The translations under genes and the position numbers were made by a program. This document shows positions 1 through 6,828 of a stretch of DNA of 10,563 nucleotides, piece after piece. The notes beneath the pieces were generated by a model. That model did no database searches. It saw nothing but the letters and a program-made list of their open reading frames with translations, and was not told where the DNA came from. Each line of letters starts with the position of its first letter. The stretch's first letter is position 1. This stretch comes from DASUPK01 sp035456265 (GTDB lineage Bacteria > Actinomycetota > Thermoleophilia > Solirubrobacterales > 70-9): assembly GCA_035456265.1 (NCBI GenBank), contig DATIDP010000185.1, forward strand, positions 1 to 10,563, given 5' to 3'.

Positions 1-3000
1 GGCGCCTTCGGCCACAACCGTTACTCGACCAACACCTGGCCGTCGTTCACGCGCGTCCAGCCGTTCGGCGTGCTCGGCCACAACGGCGAGATCAACACGA
101 TCGAGCAGCTCCGCCAGGAGGCGCGCATGCTCGGTGTCCCGATCGGCGAGGGCAACTCCGACTCACAGGATCTGAACCGCACGATCGAGACGCTGACCCG
201 GCGCCACGGGCTCTCGCTGGCGGAGGCGATGGAGATGGTCGTGCCGCCGATCGTCGACGAGATCGCCGCGCTCCCCGAGGAGCTCCACTCCTTCTACATG
301 TACCTGCGGCAGACGATGGGCCCGTTCGCCCAGGGACCGGTCGCGCTGATCGCGCGGCACCTGGACGAGTGCGTCTTCTCCGCCGACGCGATGGGCCTCC
401 GCCCGCTCTGGAAGCTCGAGACCCCCCAGGACTTCGTCTTCAGCTCCGAGCCGGGAGTCGTCTCGGTGGCCGACATGGTCTCCGAGCCGCAGCCGATGGC
501 CCCGGGTCAGAAGTACATGGTGATGATCGACCGCGACCGCAAACGCTCGACGCTTCACCCGCACGCCGAGATGCTGGTGCAGGTCCGCAAGCGCTGGCTG
601 CAGCGATCCGGAGCCGAGGGCGTCGCCGGCTATGACCGCTCCCTCGAGACCGGAGGCCCGCTCGAGGGCCCCGAGATCCCGGGCTACACCGACGCCGGTC
701 CGGAGGAGCCGGTCAAGGTCGAGGACCGCGTCCTCGCCGGCTTCGGCTGGCAGCGCGATGACGTCAAGCTCGTTCAGCAGATGGCCGACAACGGCGCCGA
801 GCCGATCGGCTCGCTTGGGTACGACGGCCCGCTCGCCGCGCTCTCGCCCGAGCGCCAGAACCTCGCCGACTACTTCAAGGAGACGGTCGCGGTCGTCACC
901 AACCCCGCGATCGACCGGGAGCGCGAGATCGAGCACTTCTCGACCCGCGCCGTCTTCGGGCGCCGACCGCCGTTGAGCGACCCGTCCTTCGATAGCGACA
1001 TGATCGAGACGGACTTCCCCGTGATCCTCGGCGGGCATCACGATCTCGCGCCCCTGCCGCACAGCGCCTACCGCCGGATCGCGAGCGAGCAGGGCACCTA
1101 TCTGCTCGAGGACCTCTGGGACGCCTTCGGCGACCGGGCGAAGGCGATCGACATCGCCCTGCTCGAGTCGGAGACCACCCAGGGCGCAATCGAGCGGCTG
1201 CGTCAGGAAGCCGTCAAGTCGGTCAGCGAGGGCTGCGAGCTCCTCGTCCTCACCGACCGGACGGTCTACGACGGCGACCGCCGCTACATCGACCCTCACC
1301 TCGCTGCCTCCGCGATCGACCAGGCGCTCAAGCAGTACAAGGTTTCGGACGGCGAGAACCTCCGCCGCCGCTGCTCCATCGTGGTCCGCTCGGCGGCCAT
1401 CCGGAACGTCCACGACGTGATGATCGCCCTCGGCCTCGGCGCCAACGGCGTCTGCCCGTACGTGATGGTCGAGGTGATCTGCGTCGACGACTACGAGAAC
1501 GACGTCGCCAACCTCTGCTCGGCGCTCCGCAAGGGGATCGAGAAGGTGATCTCGACGATCGGCATCCACGAGGTGCGGGGCTACGCGCGCCAGTTCTCCT
1601 CGATCGGGATCAAGCCCGAGCTCGCCGAGATCTTCCACACCGAGGCCTTCGCCGCCACCCAGAAGGGCGGCACCGGCTTCGCGCAGCTGGACGCGGACAC
1701 CGACGCGCGACAGAAGATCCTCTCCGGGGACGAGGAGTCCAAGCCGGCAAAGACCTTCCGTTTCTACCCGAAGGTCTACAAGGCGGCGATCGCAACGGCC
1801 AACGGGACGGCCGACTTCGCCGAGTACTCGCAGAAGGTCCGCGACCTCGAGAAGGACAGCCCGATCTCGATGCGCCACATCATGGGCCTCAAGAAGGAGC
1901 CGGACCGCGACGCGGTGGACCCCGCTCAGGTCGACGCCTCGGTCGGCCATCACGACTACCCGGTGGTGATCAGCTCGATGAGCTTCGGCTCGCAGTCCGA
2001 GCCGGCCTTCCGCGCCTACGCCGAGGCTGCGAAGGCGATCAACATCCTCTGCATCAACGGGGAGGGCGGCGAGATCCAGGACATGTACGGCCGCTACCGG
2101 AAGTGGCGCGGCCAGCAGGTCGCGTCGGGCCGCTTCGGCGTCTCGGCCGAGATGCTGAACTCCTCCTACGTTGCCGAGATCAAGATCGGCCAGGGCGCAA
2201 AGCCCGGCGAGGGCGGCCACCTGCCCGGTAAGAAGGTCTCCGAGAAGGTCGCCGCCGCGCGGAACGCCTCACCGGGCACCGACCTGATCTCGCCGTCGAA
2301 CAACCACGACCTCTACTCGATCGAGGACCTCGCCGAGCTGATCGACGAGCTCAAGACCGTCAACCCCGACCTGCGCGTCTCGGTCAAGGTCCCGGTCGTG
2401 CCGAATATCGGCACGATCGGCCTGGGCATCGCCAAGGCCGGCGCGGACATCATCACCCTGTCGGGCTTCGAGGGCGGCACCGGGGCGGCCCGTCAGCATG
2501 CGCTCCGCCACGTCGGCCTGCCGTCGGACATCGGGACGCGGGCCGTCCACCGGGCACTGATGGAGGCCGGGATCCGCAACAGGGTCGAGATCTGGGCCGA
2601 TGGCGGCTACCGCCACGCCCAGGACATCGTGAAGCTCCACTGCATGGGGGCCAACCGGGTCGCCTTCGGGACCCTGGCGATGGTCTCCCTCGGCTGCACG
2701 ATCTGCCGCGGCTGCCAGCTGGACACCTGTCACGTCGGCATCGCCACCCAGATCGAGACCGTCGAGCAGGCTCAGGAGCACGGTCTCAAGAAGTTCACGC
2801 CGCAGGCTGTGGACTCGGCGGCCGAGAGCTGCGCCCGTTTCTTCCAGGCGATGGGCGAGGAGGTCAAGGAGGTGGTCGGCTCGCTCGGTTACGAGCGCGC
2901 CCAGGACCTCGTCGGCCGCTACGACCTGCTCGAGCAGATCTCTCACCTGGAGAAGATCGACCTCGCCCCAGTGATCACGCCCCTCGAGGAGTTCCTCGAC

Positions 3001-3993
3001 CTGGAGCCGATCGACCTGCCCGTCGAGGAGGAGGCGCTGGTCGAGGCCCGCGCGGAGGCCGGCCTGGTCCGCGCCAAGCCGCTGCGGATGGAGCCCAAGC
3101 AGGCCTCCGCCGAGATCGCACAGGTGGCCGAGCGGGTCTTCGACGGCTCCTGCGTCAGCGTCGAGTTCCCTCGCCGCACCGACGCGCACGACCGCGTTCT
3201 GGGCACGGAGCTCTCCGGCGCGATCGCCCGCGCGCGGATCTACGACGGCGCGCCCGAGGGGACCGAGAACGACGCGCTCGCCGAGCTGGTCTTCAACGGC
3301 GGTTCCGTCGCCGGCCAGGGCTTCGGCGCCTTCAACGAGTGGGGCGTGACCTGCCGCGTCGAGGGCGGCGCCCAGGACGGCGTCGGCAAGACGATGCTCG
3401 GCGGGACCGTCTCGATCATGAAAGGCAAGAGCACGGACGGCACGCGCGTCAACGGCTCGGTGGGCAAGTCATTCGCCTACGGAGCCCAGAGGGGACGCCT
3501 CTTCGTCCAGGGCTCCGCCGACTCCCGGTTCTGCATCCGGCTCTCCGGCGCCGACGTGGTGCTCGCCGGCGAACCGGAGCAGCCCGTGGATGACTCACAG
3601 GGCTGCGTGGTCGATCGGGCGAACGCGAAGGGCTTCGCCTTCGAGTACATGACCTCGGGACGCGCCGTGGTCCTCGGCGACATCGGCCCCTGGGCCTGCG
3701 CCGGCATGACCGGCGGCCGGGTCTACGTGCGGACGAACGACGAGCTCAATCTCGGCCGCGATGCGATCCAGCGCCGGCTCGGCGAGGGCGCCAAGGTGAA
3801 GCTCGAGGAACTCGACGCCGAGGGCCAGCTCGACCTCGAGGATCTGCTCGGCCACTACGCCAGCGAGCTCCGCGCTACGGACCAGGCGGACGAGGCGGAC
3901 CGCGTCATGGGGCTCGTCGGCGACGCGAAATCGAACTTCCTGATGATCATCCCGGAGAGGGTCCAGGCCGACCCGTCGATCTCGACGGAGTAA
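1..3993 (+). CDS. gltB: Glutamate synthase large subunit, 5'-truncated by window edge
   Basis: The frame is open from base 1 to TAA at 3991-3993 (1330 residues visible). The enzyme transfers the amide of glutamine to 2-oxoglutarate, giving two glutamates. Seen, numbering from the first visible residue: the end of a class II glutamine amidotransferase domain (HNRYSTNT at 5-12, GHNGEIN at 26-32); a central domain (EPIGSLGYDGPLAALS around 260); the FMN/synthase barrel with QGAKPGEGG from 731 and SGFEGGTGAA from 821; a 3Fe-4S cysteine set C899-x5-C905-x4-C910; and a C-terminal GXGXG beta-helix from about 1100. From family knowledge the catalytic N-terminal Cys should lie roughly 200 residues upstream, so about 600 bp are missing, which gives a normal total near 1500 residues. 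The synthase domain is a divergent variant: CTICRGCQLDTCHVG replaces the common CIMxRxCHxNxCPVG pattern and adds C902. No gltD (small subunit) follows; it could lie upstream or elsewhere. The product is cytoplasmic. Confidence 0.97.
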   Translation, partial: GAFGHNRYSTNTWPSFTRVQPFGVLGHNGEINTIEQLRQEARMLGVPIGEGNSDSQDLNRTIETLTRRHGLSLAEAMEMVVPPIVDEIAALPEELHSFYMYLRQTMGPFAQGPVALIARHLDECVFSADAMGLRPLWKLETPQDFVFSSEPGVVSVADMVSEPQPMAPGQKYMVMIDRDRKRSTLHPHAEMLVQVRKRWLQRSGAEGVAGYDRSLETGGPLEGPEIPGYTDAGPEEPVKVEDRVLAGFGWQRDDVKLVQQMADNGAEPIGSLGYDGPLAALSPERQNLADYFKETVAVVTNPAIDREREIEHFSTRAVFGRRPPLSDPSFDSDMIETDFPVILGGHHDLAPLPHSAYRRIASEQGTYLLEDLWDAFGDRAKAIDIALLESETTQGAIERLRQEAVKSVSEGCELLVLTDRTVYDGDRRYIDPHLAASAIDQALKQYKVSDGENLRRRCSIVVRSAAIRNVHDVMIALGLGANGVCPYVMVEVICVDDYENDVANLCSALRKGIEKVISTIGIHEVRGYARQFSSIGIKPELAEIFHTEAFAATQKGGTGFAQLDADTDARQKILSGDEESKPAKTFRFYPKVYKAAIATANGTADFAEYSQKVRDLEKDSPISMRHIMGLKKEPDRDAVDPAQVDASVGHHDYPVVISSMSFGSQSEPAFRAYAEAAKAINILCINGEGGEIQDMYGRYRKWRGQQVASGRFGVSAEMLNSSYVAEIKIGQGAKPGEGGHLPGKKVSEKVAAARNASPGTDLISPSNNHDLYSIEDLAELIDELKTVNPDLRVSVKVPVVPNIGTIGLGIAKAGADIITLSGFEGGTGAARQHALRHVGLPSDIGTRAVHRALMEAGIRNRVEIWADGGYRHAQDIVKLHCMGANRVAFGTLAMVSLGCTICRGCQLDTCHVGIATQIETVEQAQEHGLKKFTPQAVDSAAESCARFFQAMGEEVKEVVGSLGYERAQDLVGRYDLLEQISHLEKIDLAPVITPLEEFLDLEPIDLPVEEEALVEARAEAGLVRAKPLRMEPKQASAEIAQVAERVFDGSCVSVEFPRRTDAHDRVLGTELSGAIARARIYDGAPEGTENDALAELVFNGGSVAGQGFGAFNEWGVTCRVEGGAQDGVGKTMLGGTVSIMKGKSTDGTRVNGSVGKSFAYGAQRGRLFVQGSADSRFCIRLSGADVVLAGEPEQPVDDSQGCVVDRANAKGFAFEYMTSGRAVVLGDIGPWACAGMTGGRVYVRTNDELNLGRDAIQRRLGEGAKVKLEELDAEGQLDLEDLLGHYASELRATDQADEADRVMGLVGDAKSNFLMIIPERVQADPSISTE

Positions 3994-4007
3994 TTGCAGG
4001 AGACCCG

Positions 4008-4079
4008 TTGCCGCTCGCGGCGGGCGTGCGCTTCCCGACGCGACGACCTGCGAACCTTCGCGTCGGGTACGGGAGATGA
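4008..4079 (+). CDS. Possible 23-codon leader ORF before the GAF-SpoIIE gene
   Basis: A TTG codon at 4008 sits 5 nt after AGGAG (3998-4002), one of the better Shine-Dalgarno matches in the window. The frame runs 23 codons to TGA at 4077-4079. That stop overlaps the ATG of the next gene as ATGA, an arrangement typical of translational coupling. The predicted peptide (MPLAAGVRFPTRR, then PANLRVGYGR) is short, basic and not recognisable. The inverted repeat at 4034-4067 lies inside it. Against it: TTG is a rare start and 23 open codons are unremarkable at this GC content. It may be a real leader peptide or chance. Confidence 0.25.
   Translation: MPLAAGVRFPTRRPANLRVGYGR
4034..4067. repeat. Perfect 10-bp inverted repeat (stem-loop) between gltB and the signalling pair
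   Basis: CCCGACGCGA at 4034-4043 is exactly repeated in inverse as TCGCGTCGGG at 4058-4067 with a 14-nt loop. The stem is 80% G+C. It starts 41 bp after the gltB stop and ends 8 bp before the next ATG. No T-run follows on the plus strand. It could be a U-less terminator or attenuator for gltB, a protein-binding operator, or a structure near the translation start of the next gene. The repeat is certain; its role is not. Confidence 0.6.
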
Positions 4080-5707
4080 CGCCAGAGGGAACCAGCCATG
4101 AGCAGAGGGCGCCGATGGCGGCCGATGAGGTGATCCGCCTCGAGGACGTCCAGCGGGTCACCGAATCCGCTCTTGCGTACCTCGACCTCGACGATCTGCT
4201 CGAGGAGCTGCTCGACCGGGTCACAGACATGCTCGACGCGGACACCGCGGCGGTGCTCCTGGTCGAGGAAGGCGGCCGGACGCTGGCAGCCCGCGCGGCG
4301 AAGGGGCTCGAGGAAGAGGTGGAGCGTGGCTTCCGCCTGCCGGTCGGCCGCGGCTTCGCCGGCCGTGTCGCCTTCACGCGAGAGCCGGTGGTCATCGCCG
4401 ACCTGGGCGACTCGCCGGTGCAGCCGGTGAACCCCCTCTTCCGAGAGAAGGGAGTGCAGTCGCTGCTCGGCGTTCCGCTGCTGGTGGAGGGGGAGGTGAT
4501 CGGCGTTCTCCACGTCGGCTCGCTCGTCCGGAGGGAGTTCAACGAGAGGGACATCGAGCTCCTCCAGCTCGTTGCCAACCGCGTCGCCCTCTCGATCGAG
4601 CGATCCAGGCTCATGGTCCAGGGCCGAATCGCGGCGACGCTGCAGCGTAGCCTCCTGCCGCGACAGCTGCCCCAGGTGCCGGGACTGAGGATGGCGGCGC
4701 GCTATCTCCCCGCCGCGGACGAATCGGCGGTCGGCGGCGACTGGTACGACGTGATCGACCTCGGCGGCCAGAGCCTCGGGTTCATGATCGGTGACGTGGC
4801 GGGCCATGGGATGGCGGCGGCGACCTACATGGGTCAGCTGCGAAGCGCGATCCGCGCCTACGCCCTGGATACGGAGGGCCCCGGCGAGGTGATCACCAAA
4901 CTGGCCGAGTTCTCGGAGCGCATGCACTCACGGATGGCGACGGTGATCTACGCCACCCTCAACCTGACCACCTGGGAGGCGCGCATCGCCCGTGCCGGCC
5001 ATCCCTACCCGCTGTTGATCCGTTCGGATGGAAGCGCCGAGTTTCTCTCCGACGCCGGCGGTCCACCAATCGGCACGGTCGGGGGACAGAGTTATGACGA
5101 GCAGGCCCTCACGCTCGACCCCGGGGAGACGCTCCTGCTCTACACCGACGGGCTGATCGAGCGACGAGGGCAGCAGCTCTCCGACGGGGAGGCGGCGCTC
5201 ACCGAGGTCGCGATTTCGGCGCCCGACGAGCCCGAGCTCAAATGCCAGGCGATCATCTCCGCGCTCACCAAGGACGCGACGATCGCGGACGACATCGCGA
5301 TCCTGGCGGTGCAGACAGTGGGCCTTCACGATCTCCTGGAGGTGAAGATGCCCGCCTCGCCGGCGCAGCTGATGACGTCACGGCACCTGATCCGCCGCTG
5401 GGTGGAGGCCAACAACGGCTCGGACGACGACTGCGCAGCCTTCGCCATCGCCGTGTCCGAGGCCTGCGCGAACTCGATCGAGCACGCCTACGGCCCGAAG
5501 GACGAGACGATCGATGTCCGCGCTTCGCTGGTGAACGGGGACGCGACCGTCACGATCAGCGATCACGGCAAGTGGCGGGAGCCGCGCGGCGGAAACCGCG
5601 GCAGGGGCATCCCGATCATGCGCGAGTTCATGGATGAGGTGTCGGTCGAGCCGTCGGAACAGGGAACCACCGTTCGCCTGACGCGGCGGCTGCGGGAGGG
5701 GAAGTGA
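4076..5707 (+). CDS. GAF sensor / SpoIIE (RsbU-type) phosphatase / RsbW-type HATPase fusion
   Basis: A 543-residue cytoplasmic signalling protein with no membrane segment. Domains: GAF sensor about 25-178; a short linker helix (IAATLQRSLLP, 185-195) typical of RsbU proteins; PP2C-like SpoIIE phosphatase about 200-415 with metal-binding aspartates in VGGDWYD (D222), GDVAGHG (D240), YTDG (D358) and DDIAIL (D405/D406); RsbW-type ATPase about 420-540 with N-box EACANSIEHAYG (E462, N466, H470) and the ATP-lid region DHGKW...GRGIPIM (496-515). In partner switching the phosphatase dephosphorylates a STAS antagonist and the kinase phosphorylates it, controlling a sigma factor; here both halves look intact in one chain. 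The STAS partner is the next gene, overlapping by 4 bp. No in-frame start exists between the gltB stop and ATG 4076. An alternative start is ATG 4115 (Met14), which has AGAGGG 5 nt upstream. The GAF ligand and the final target are unknown. Confidence 0.93.
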   Translation: MTPEGTSHEQRAPMAADEVIRLEDVQRVTESALAYLDLDDLLEELLDRVTDMLDADTAAVLLVEEGGRTLAARAAKGLEEEVERGFRLPVGRGFAGRVAFTREPVVIADLGDSPVQPVNPLFREKGVQSLLGVPLLVEGEVIGVLHVGSLVRREFNERDIELLQLVANRVALSIERSRLMVQGRIAATLQRSLLPRQLPQVPGLRMAARYLPAADESAVGGDWYDVIDLGGQSLGFMIGDVAGHGMAAATYMGQLRSAIRAYALDTEGPGEVITKLAEFSERMHSRMATVIYATLNLTTWEARIARAGHPYPLLIRSDGSAEFLSDAGGPPIGTVGGQSYDEQALTLDPGETLLLYTDGLIERRGQQLSDGEAALTEVAISAPDEPELKCQAIISALTKDATIADDIAILAVQTVGLHDLLEVKMPASPAQLMTSRHLIRRWVEANNGSDDDCAAFAIAVSEACANSIEHAYGPKDETIDVRASLVNGDATVTISDHGKWREPRGGNRGRGIPIMREFMDEVSVEPSEQGTTVRLTRRLREGK

Positions 5708-6084
5708 GACCCGAGCTCGCCCGGCTCTCGGTGGAGAGCCAGGGAGACGTCGAGCTCGCCCGTGTCGCCGGCGAGGTGGACGCCTCGAACGTCGACGAGC
5801 TCAGCGAGCGCCTGCTCGACGCCGTCTCCAACCAGGCGCGGGCTCTGGTGCTGGACCTGCGCGAGACCAGCTACATCGACAGCTCCGGCATCAGCCTGAT
5901 CTTCGACGCCGCCGCGCGGTTGCGGAATCGCCGCCAGGAGCTGCGGCTGGTGGTCACGCCGCGCTCTTTCGTCGGTGAGGTGCTGGCCGCCGTATCGATG
6001 GAGCGGTCCGTGGCGATCGATCCGGCGCTCGATGACGCGCTCCGCGCGGTGGACGCCGCGGGCGGGTCCAACGGCTCGGACTAG
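5704..6084 (+). CDS. STAS-domain anti-sigma factor antagonist (RsbV/SpoIIAA type)
   Basis: A 126-residue single-domain STAS protein. GTG at 5704 overlaps the upstream TGA (GTGA), and GGAGG at 5695-5699 provides a ribosome binding site, so translation is probably coupled to the phosphatase/kinase gene. The hallmark is YIDSSGISLIF with D59-S60-S61-G62, matching the phosphoacceptor serine region of SpoIIAA/RsbV (DSSG). The N-terminal GEVDASNVDEL stretch matches the first strand-helix of the fold. By family precedent the unphosphorylated form binds the RsbW-type kinase and releases its bound partner, and phosphorylation of the serine reverses this. The 4-bp overlap makes this the obvious substrate of the adjacent fusion, but pairing with other kinases is possible. 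The C-terminal tail (AAGGSNGSD) looks disordered. Confidence 0.93.
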   Translation: MRPELARLSVESQGDVELARVAGEVDASNVDELSERLLDAVSNQARALVLDLRETSYIDSSGISLIFDAAARLRNRRQELRLVVTPRSFVGEVLAAVSMERSVAIDPALDDALRAVDAAGGSNGSD

Positions 6085-6088
6085 GCGG

Positions 6089-6667
6089 TCACCCGCTGTA
6101 CTCGGGGTTATCCGAGCTCTCGATGACGCTCAGCGTGTAGCGGCCGATCTGAAGCTCGTCGCCGTCCTGGAGGGGGCTCCAGTCGACGGGCTCGTCGTTG
6201 ACGCGTATGCCGTTCATCGAGCGGTCGTCCAGCACGCGCAGATCCCCCTCGGGCGTCTGCACGACCACCGCATGCCGCCGGGAGACCGTCGGGTCGTCGA
6301 GCCGGATATCCGCCGTGCGGCTGCGGCCGATTCGCGACCAGCCGGCTGAGAGCTCGATGACCCGGGTTCGGCCGTCGGCGAACATGGCCAGGTACTTGCC
6401 CGGCTCGGTGATCGATTCCCGCACGCCCTCGAGCCAGTCGGCCGGCTTGGCGGTCGGCCGCGTGATCGCGATGCTCTTCACCGTGGGCTGCTCGAACAGC
6501 GAGGAGCGGCGAAAATCCGTGCCGCCGCAGTTGGGGCAGCGGGGAATCGACTCGGCCGGCTCGAAGGAGACCGGAAAGGAGCATCCCTGGCAGATGAAGG
6601 AACCGACGCCCCCCGCGGTCTCTCCCGCGTGGTGAACGTCGTCCGCGCTCTGTCCGATCAGGGCCAT
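6089..6667 (-). CDS. Zinc-ribbon FHA-domain protein
   Basis: A 192-residue soluble protein. Near the N-terminus is a CxxC-x14-CxxC zinc ribbon (C26, C29, C44, C47), followed by a linker. The C-terminal half, about 92-182, is a forkhead-associated domain with the canonical phosphothreonine-pocket signature: IGRS (G114, R115), VSRRH (S129, R131, H132) and NG (N152, G153), then LQDGDELQIG. FHA domains bind phosphothreonine peptides, so this is probably an adaptor in Ser/Thr-kinase signalling; no kinase is in the window. ATG 6667 is the only reasonable start. There is no Shine-Dalgarno sequence, and a TAATAT hexamer lies 15 nt upstream. The stop is 4 bp from the stop of the convergent STAS gene. 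What the zinc ribbon contacts (nucleic acid or protein) cannot be told. Confidence 0.9.
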   Translation of the reverse strand: MALIGQSADDVHHAGETAGGVGSFICQGCSFPVSFEPAESIPRCPNCGGTDFRRSSLFEQPTVKSIAITRPTAKPADWLEGVRESITEPGKYLAMFADGRTRVIELSAGWSRIGRSRTADIRLDDPTVSRRHAVVVQTPEGDLRVLDDRSMNGIRVNDEPVDWSPLQDGDELQIGRYTLSVIESSDNPEYSG

Positions 6668-6682
6668 CCCGGGGGTCGGCCG

Positions 6683-6688
6683 ATATTA
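6683..6688 (-). promoter_or_regulatory. Candidate -10 hexamer TAATAT for the FHA gene
   Basis: On the minus strand TAATAT lies 15 nt before the ATG at 6667, predicting a 5' UTR of about 8 nt and hence a near-leaderless mRNA. This fits the lack of a Shine-Dalgarno sequence. A TTGACT -35-like hexamer (6711-6716) is 22 nt upstream, too far for a standard sigma-70-type pair, so the -35 is unassigned. Confidence 0.4.
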
Positions 6689-6813
6689 CCCCCAGTACTG
6701 CGTAATGGCTAGTCAATTTTGTGCAGTAGTACGGAAAGTCCAGGTTTTCCAGCCATGATCTGCTGCGTGGAGGTGTCAGCAAGCTGACCGAAGGGGCCGC
6801 TGGCGGACCCGAC

Positions 6814-6819
6814 TACAAT
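6814..6819 (+). promoter_or_regulatory. Candidate -10 hexamer TACAAT for a leaderless SRPBCC mRNA
   Basis: TACAAT, one mismatch from TATAAT, stands in G/C-rich DNA 9 nt before GTG 6829. Transcription would start at or within a few bases of the start codon. No Shine-Dalgarno sequence precedes the GTG, and no ATG/GTG/TTG in this frame lies just upstream. No clear -35 is seen. Confidence 0.5.
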
Positions 6820-6828
6820 CGCGCGGCC

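Larger units (their letters stand above)
6668..6828. other. Divergent, AT-enriched intergenic spacer
   Basis: This 161-bp gap separates the starts of the FHA (-) and SRPBCC (+) genes and is the longest non-coding stretch here. About 6680-6760 is visibly poorer in G+C than its surroundings. It contains the palindrome CAGTACTG (6693-6700), an imperfect dyad pairing AGTACTGC (6694-6701) with GCAGTAGT (6723-6730; 7 of 8 pairs), and GGAAA-N8-TTTCC (6733-6750). These are candidate operators or promoter parts. A putative -10 box lies toward each gene. Confidence 0.6.

Noticed and set aside
163..2220. 685-residue open frame on the minus strand opposite gltB, and a similar one at 2269-3189
   Set aside because: Shadow of the G/C-rich codons of gltB: repetitive Asp/Arg/Leu/Val composition, no domain motif, and the plus strand is clearly glutamate synthase.
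4098..4133. ATG 4098 with AGAGGGA upstream as a gene start
   Set aside because: It is in a different frame from the GAF-SpoIIE gene and stops after 11 codons.
3595..4927. Two long minus-strand frames (3595-4614 and 3947-4927) across the gltB/sensor junction
   Set aside because: Ser/Arg-rich or Arg/His/Glu-rich translations with no motif, opposite well-identified genes on the plus strand.
6683..6716. TTGACT / TAATAT as a standard -35/-10 pair for the FHA gene
   Set aside because: The spacer is 22 nt, outside the usual 16-19 nt; only the TAATAT is kept as a candidate.
6108..6782. Overlapping 224-residue minus-strand frame opposite and upstream of the FHA gene
   Set aside because: It overlaps the FHA gene in another frame, which has clear zinc-ribbon and FHA motifs; this frame shows only Arg/Gly-rich sequence.
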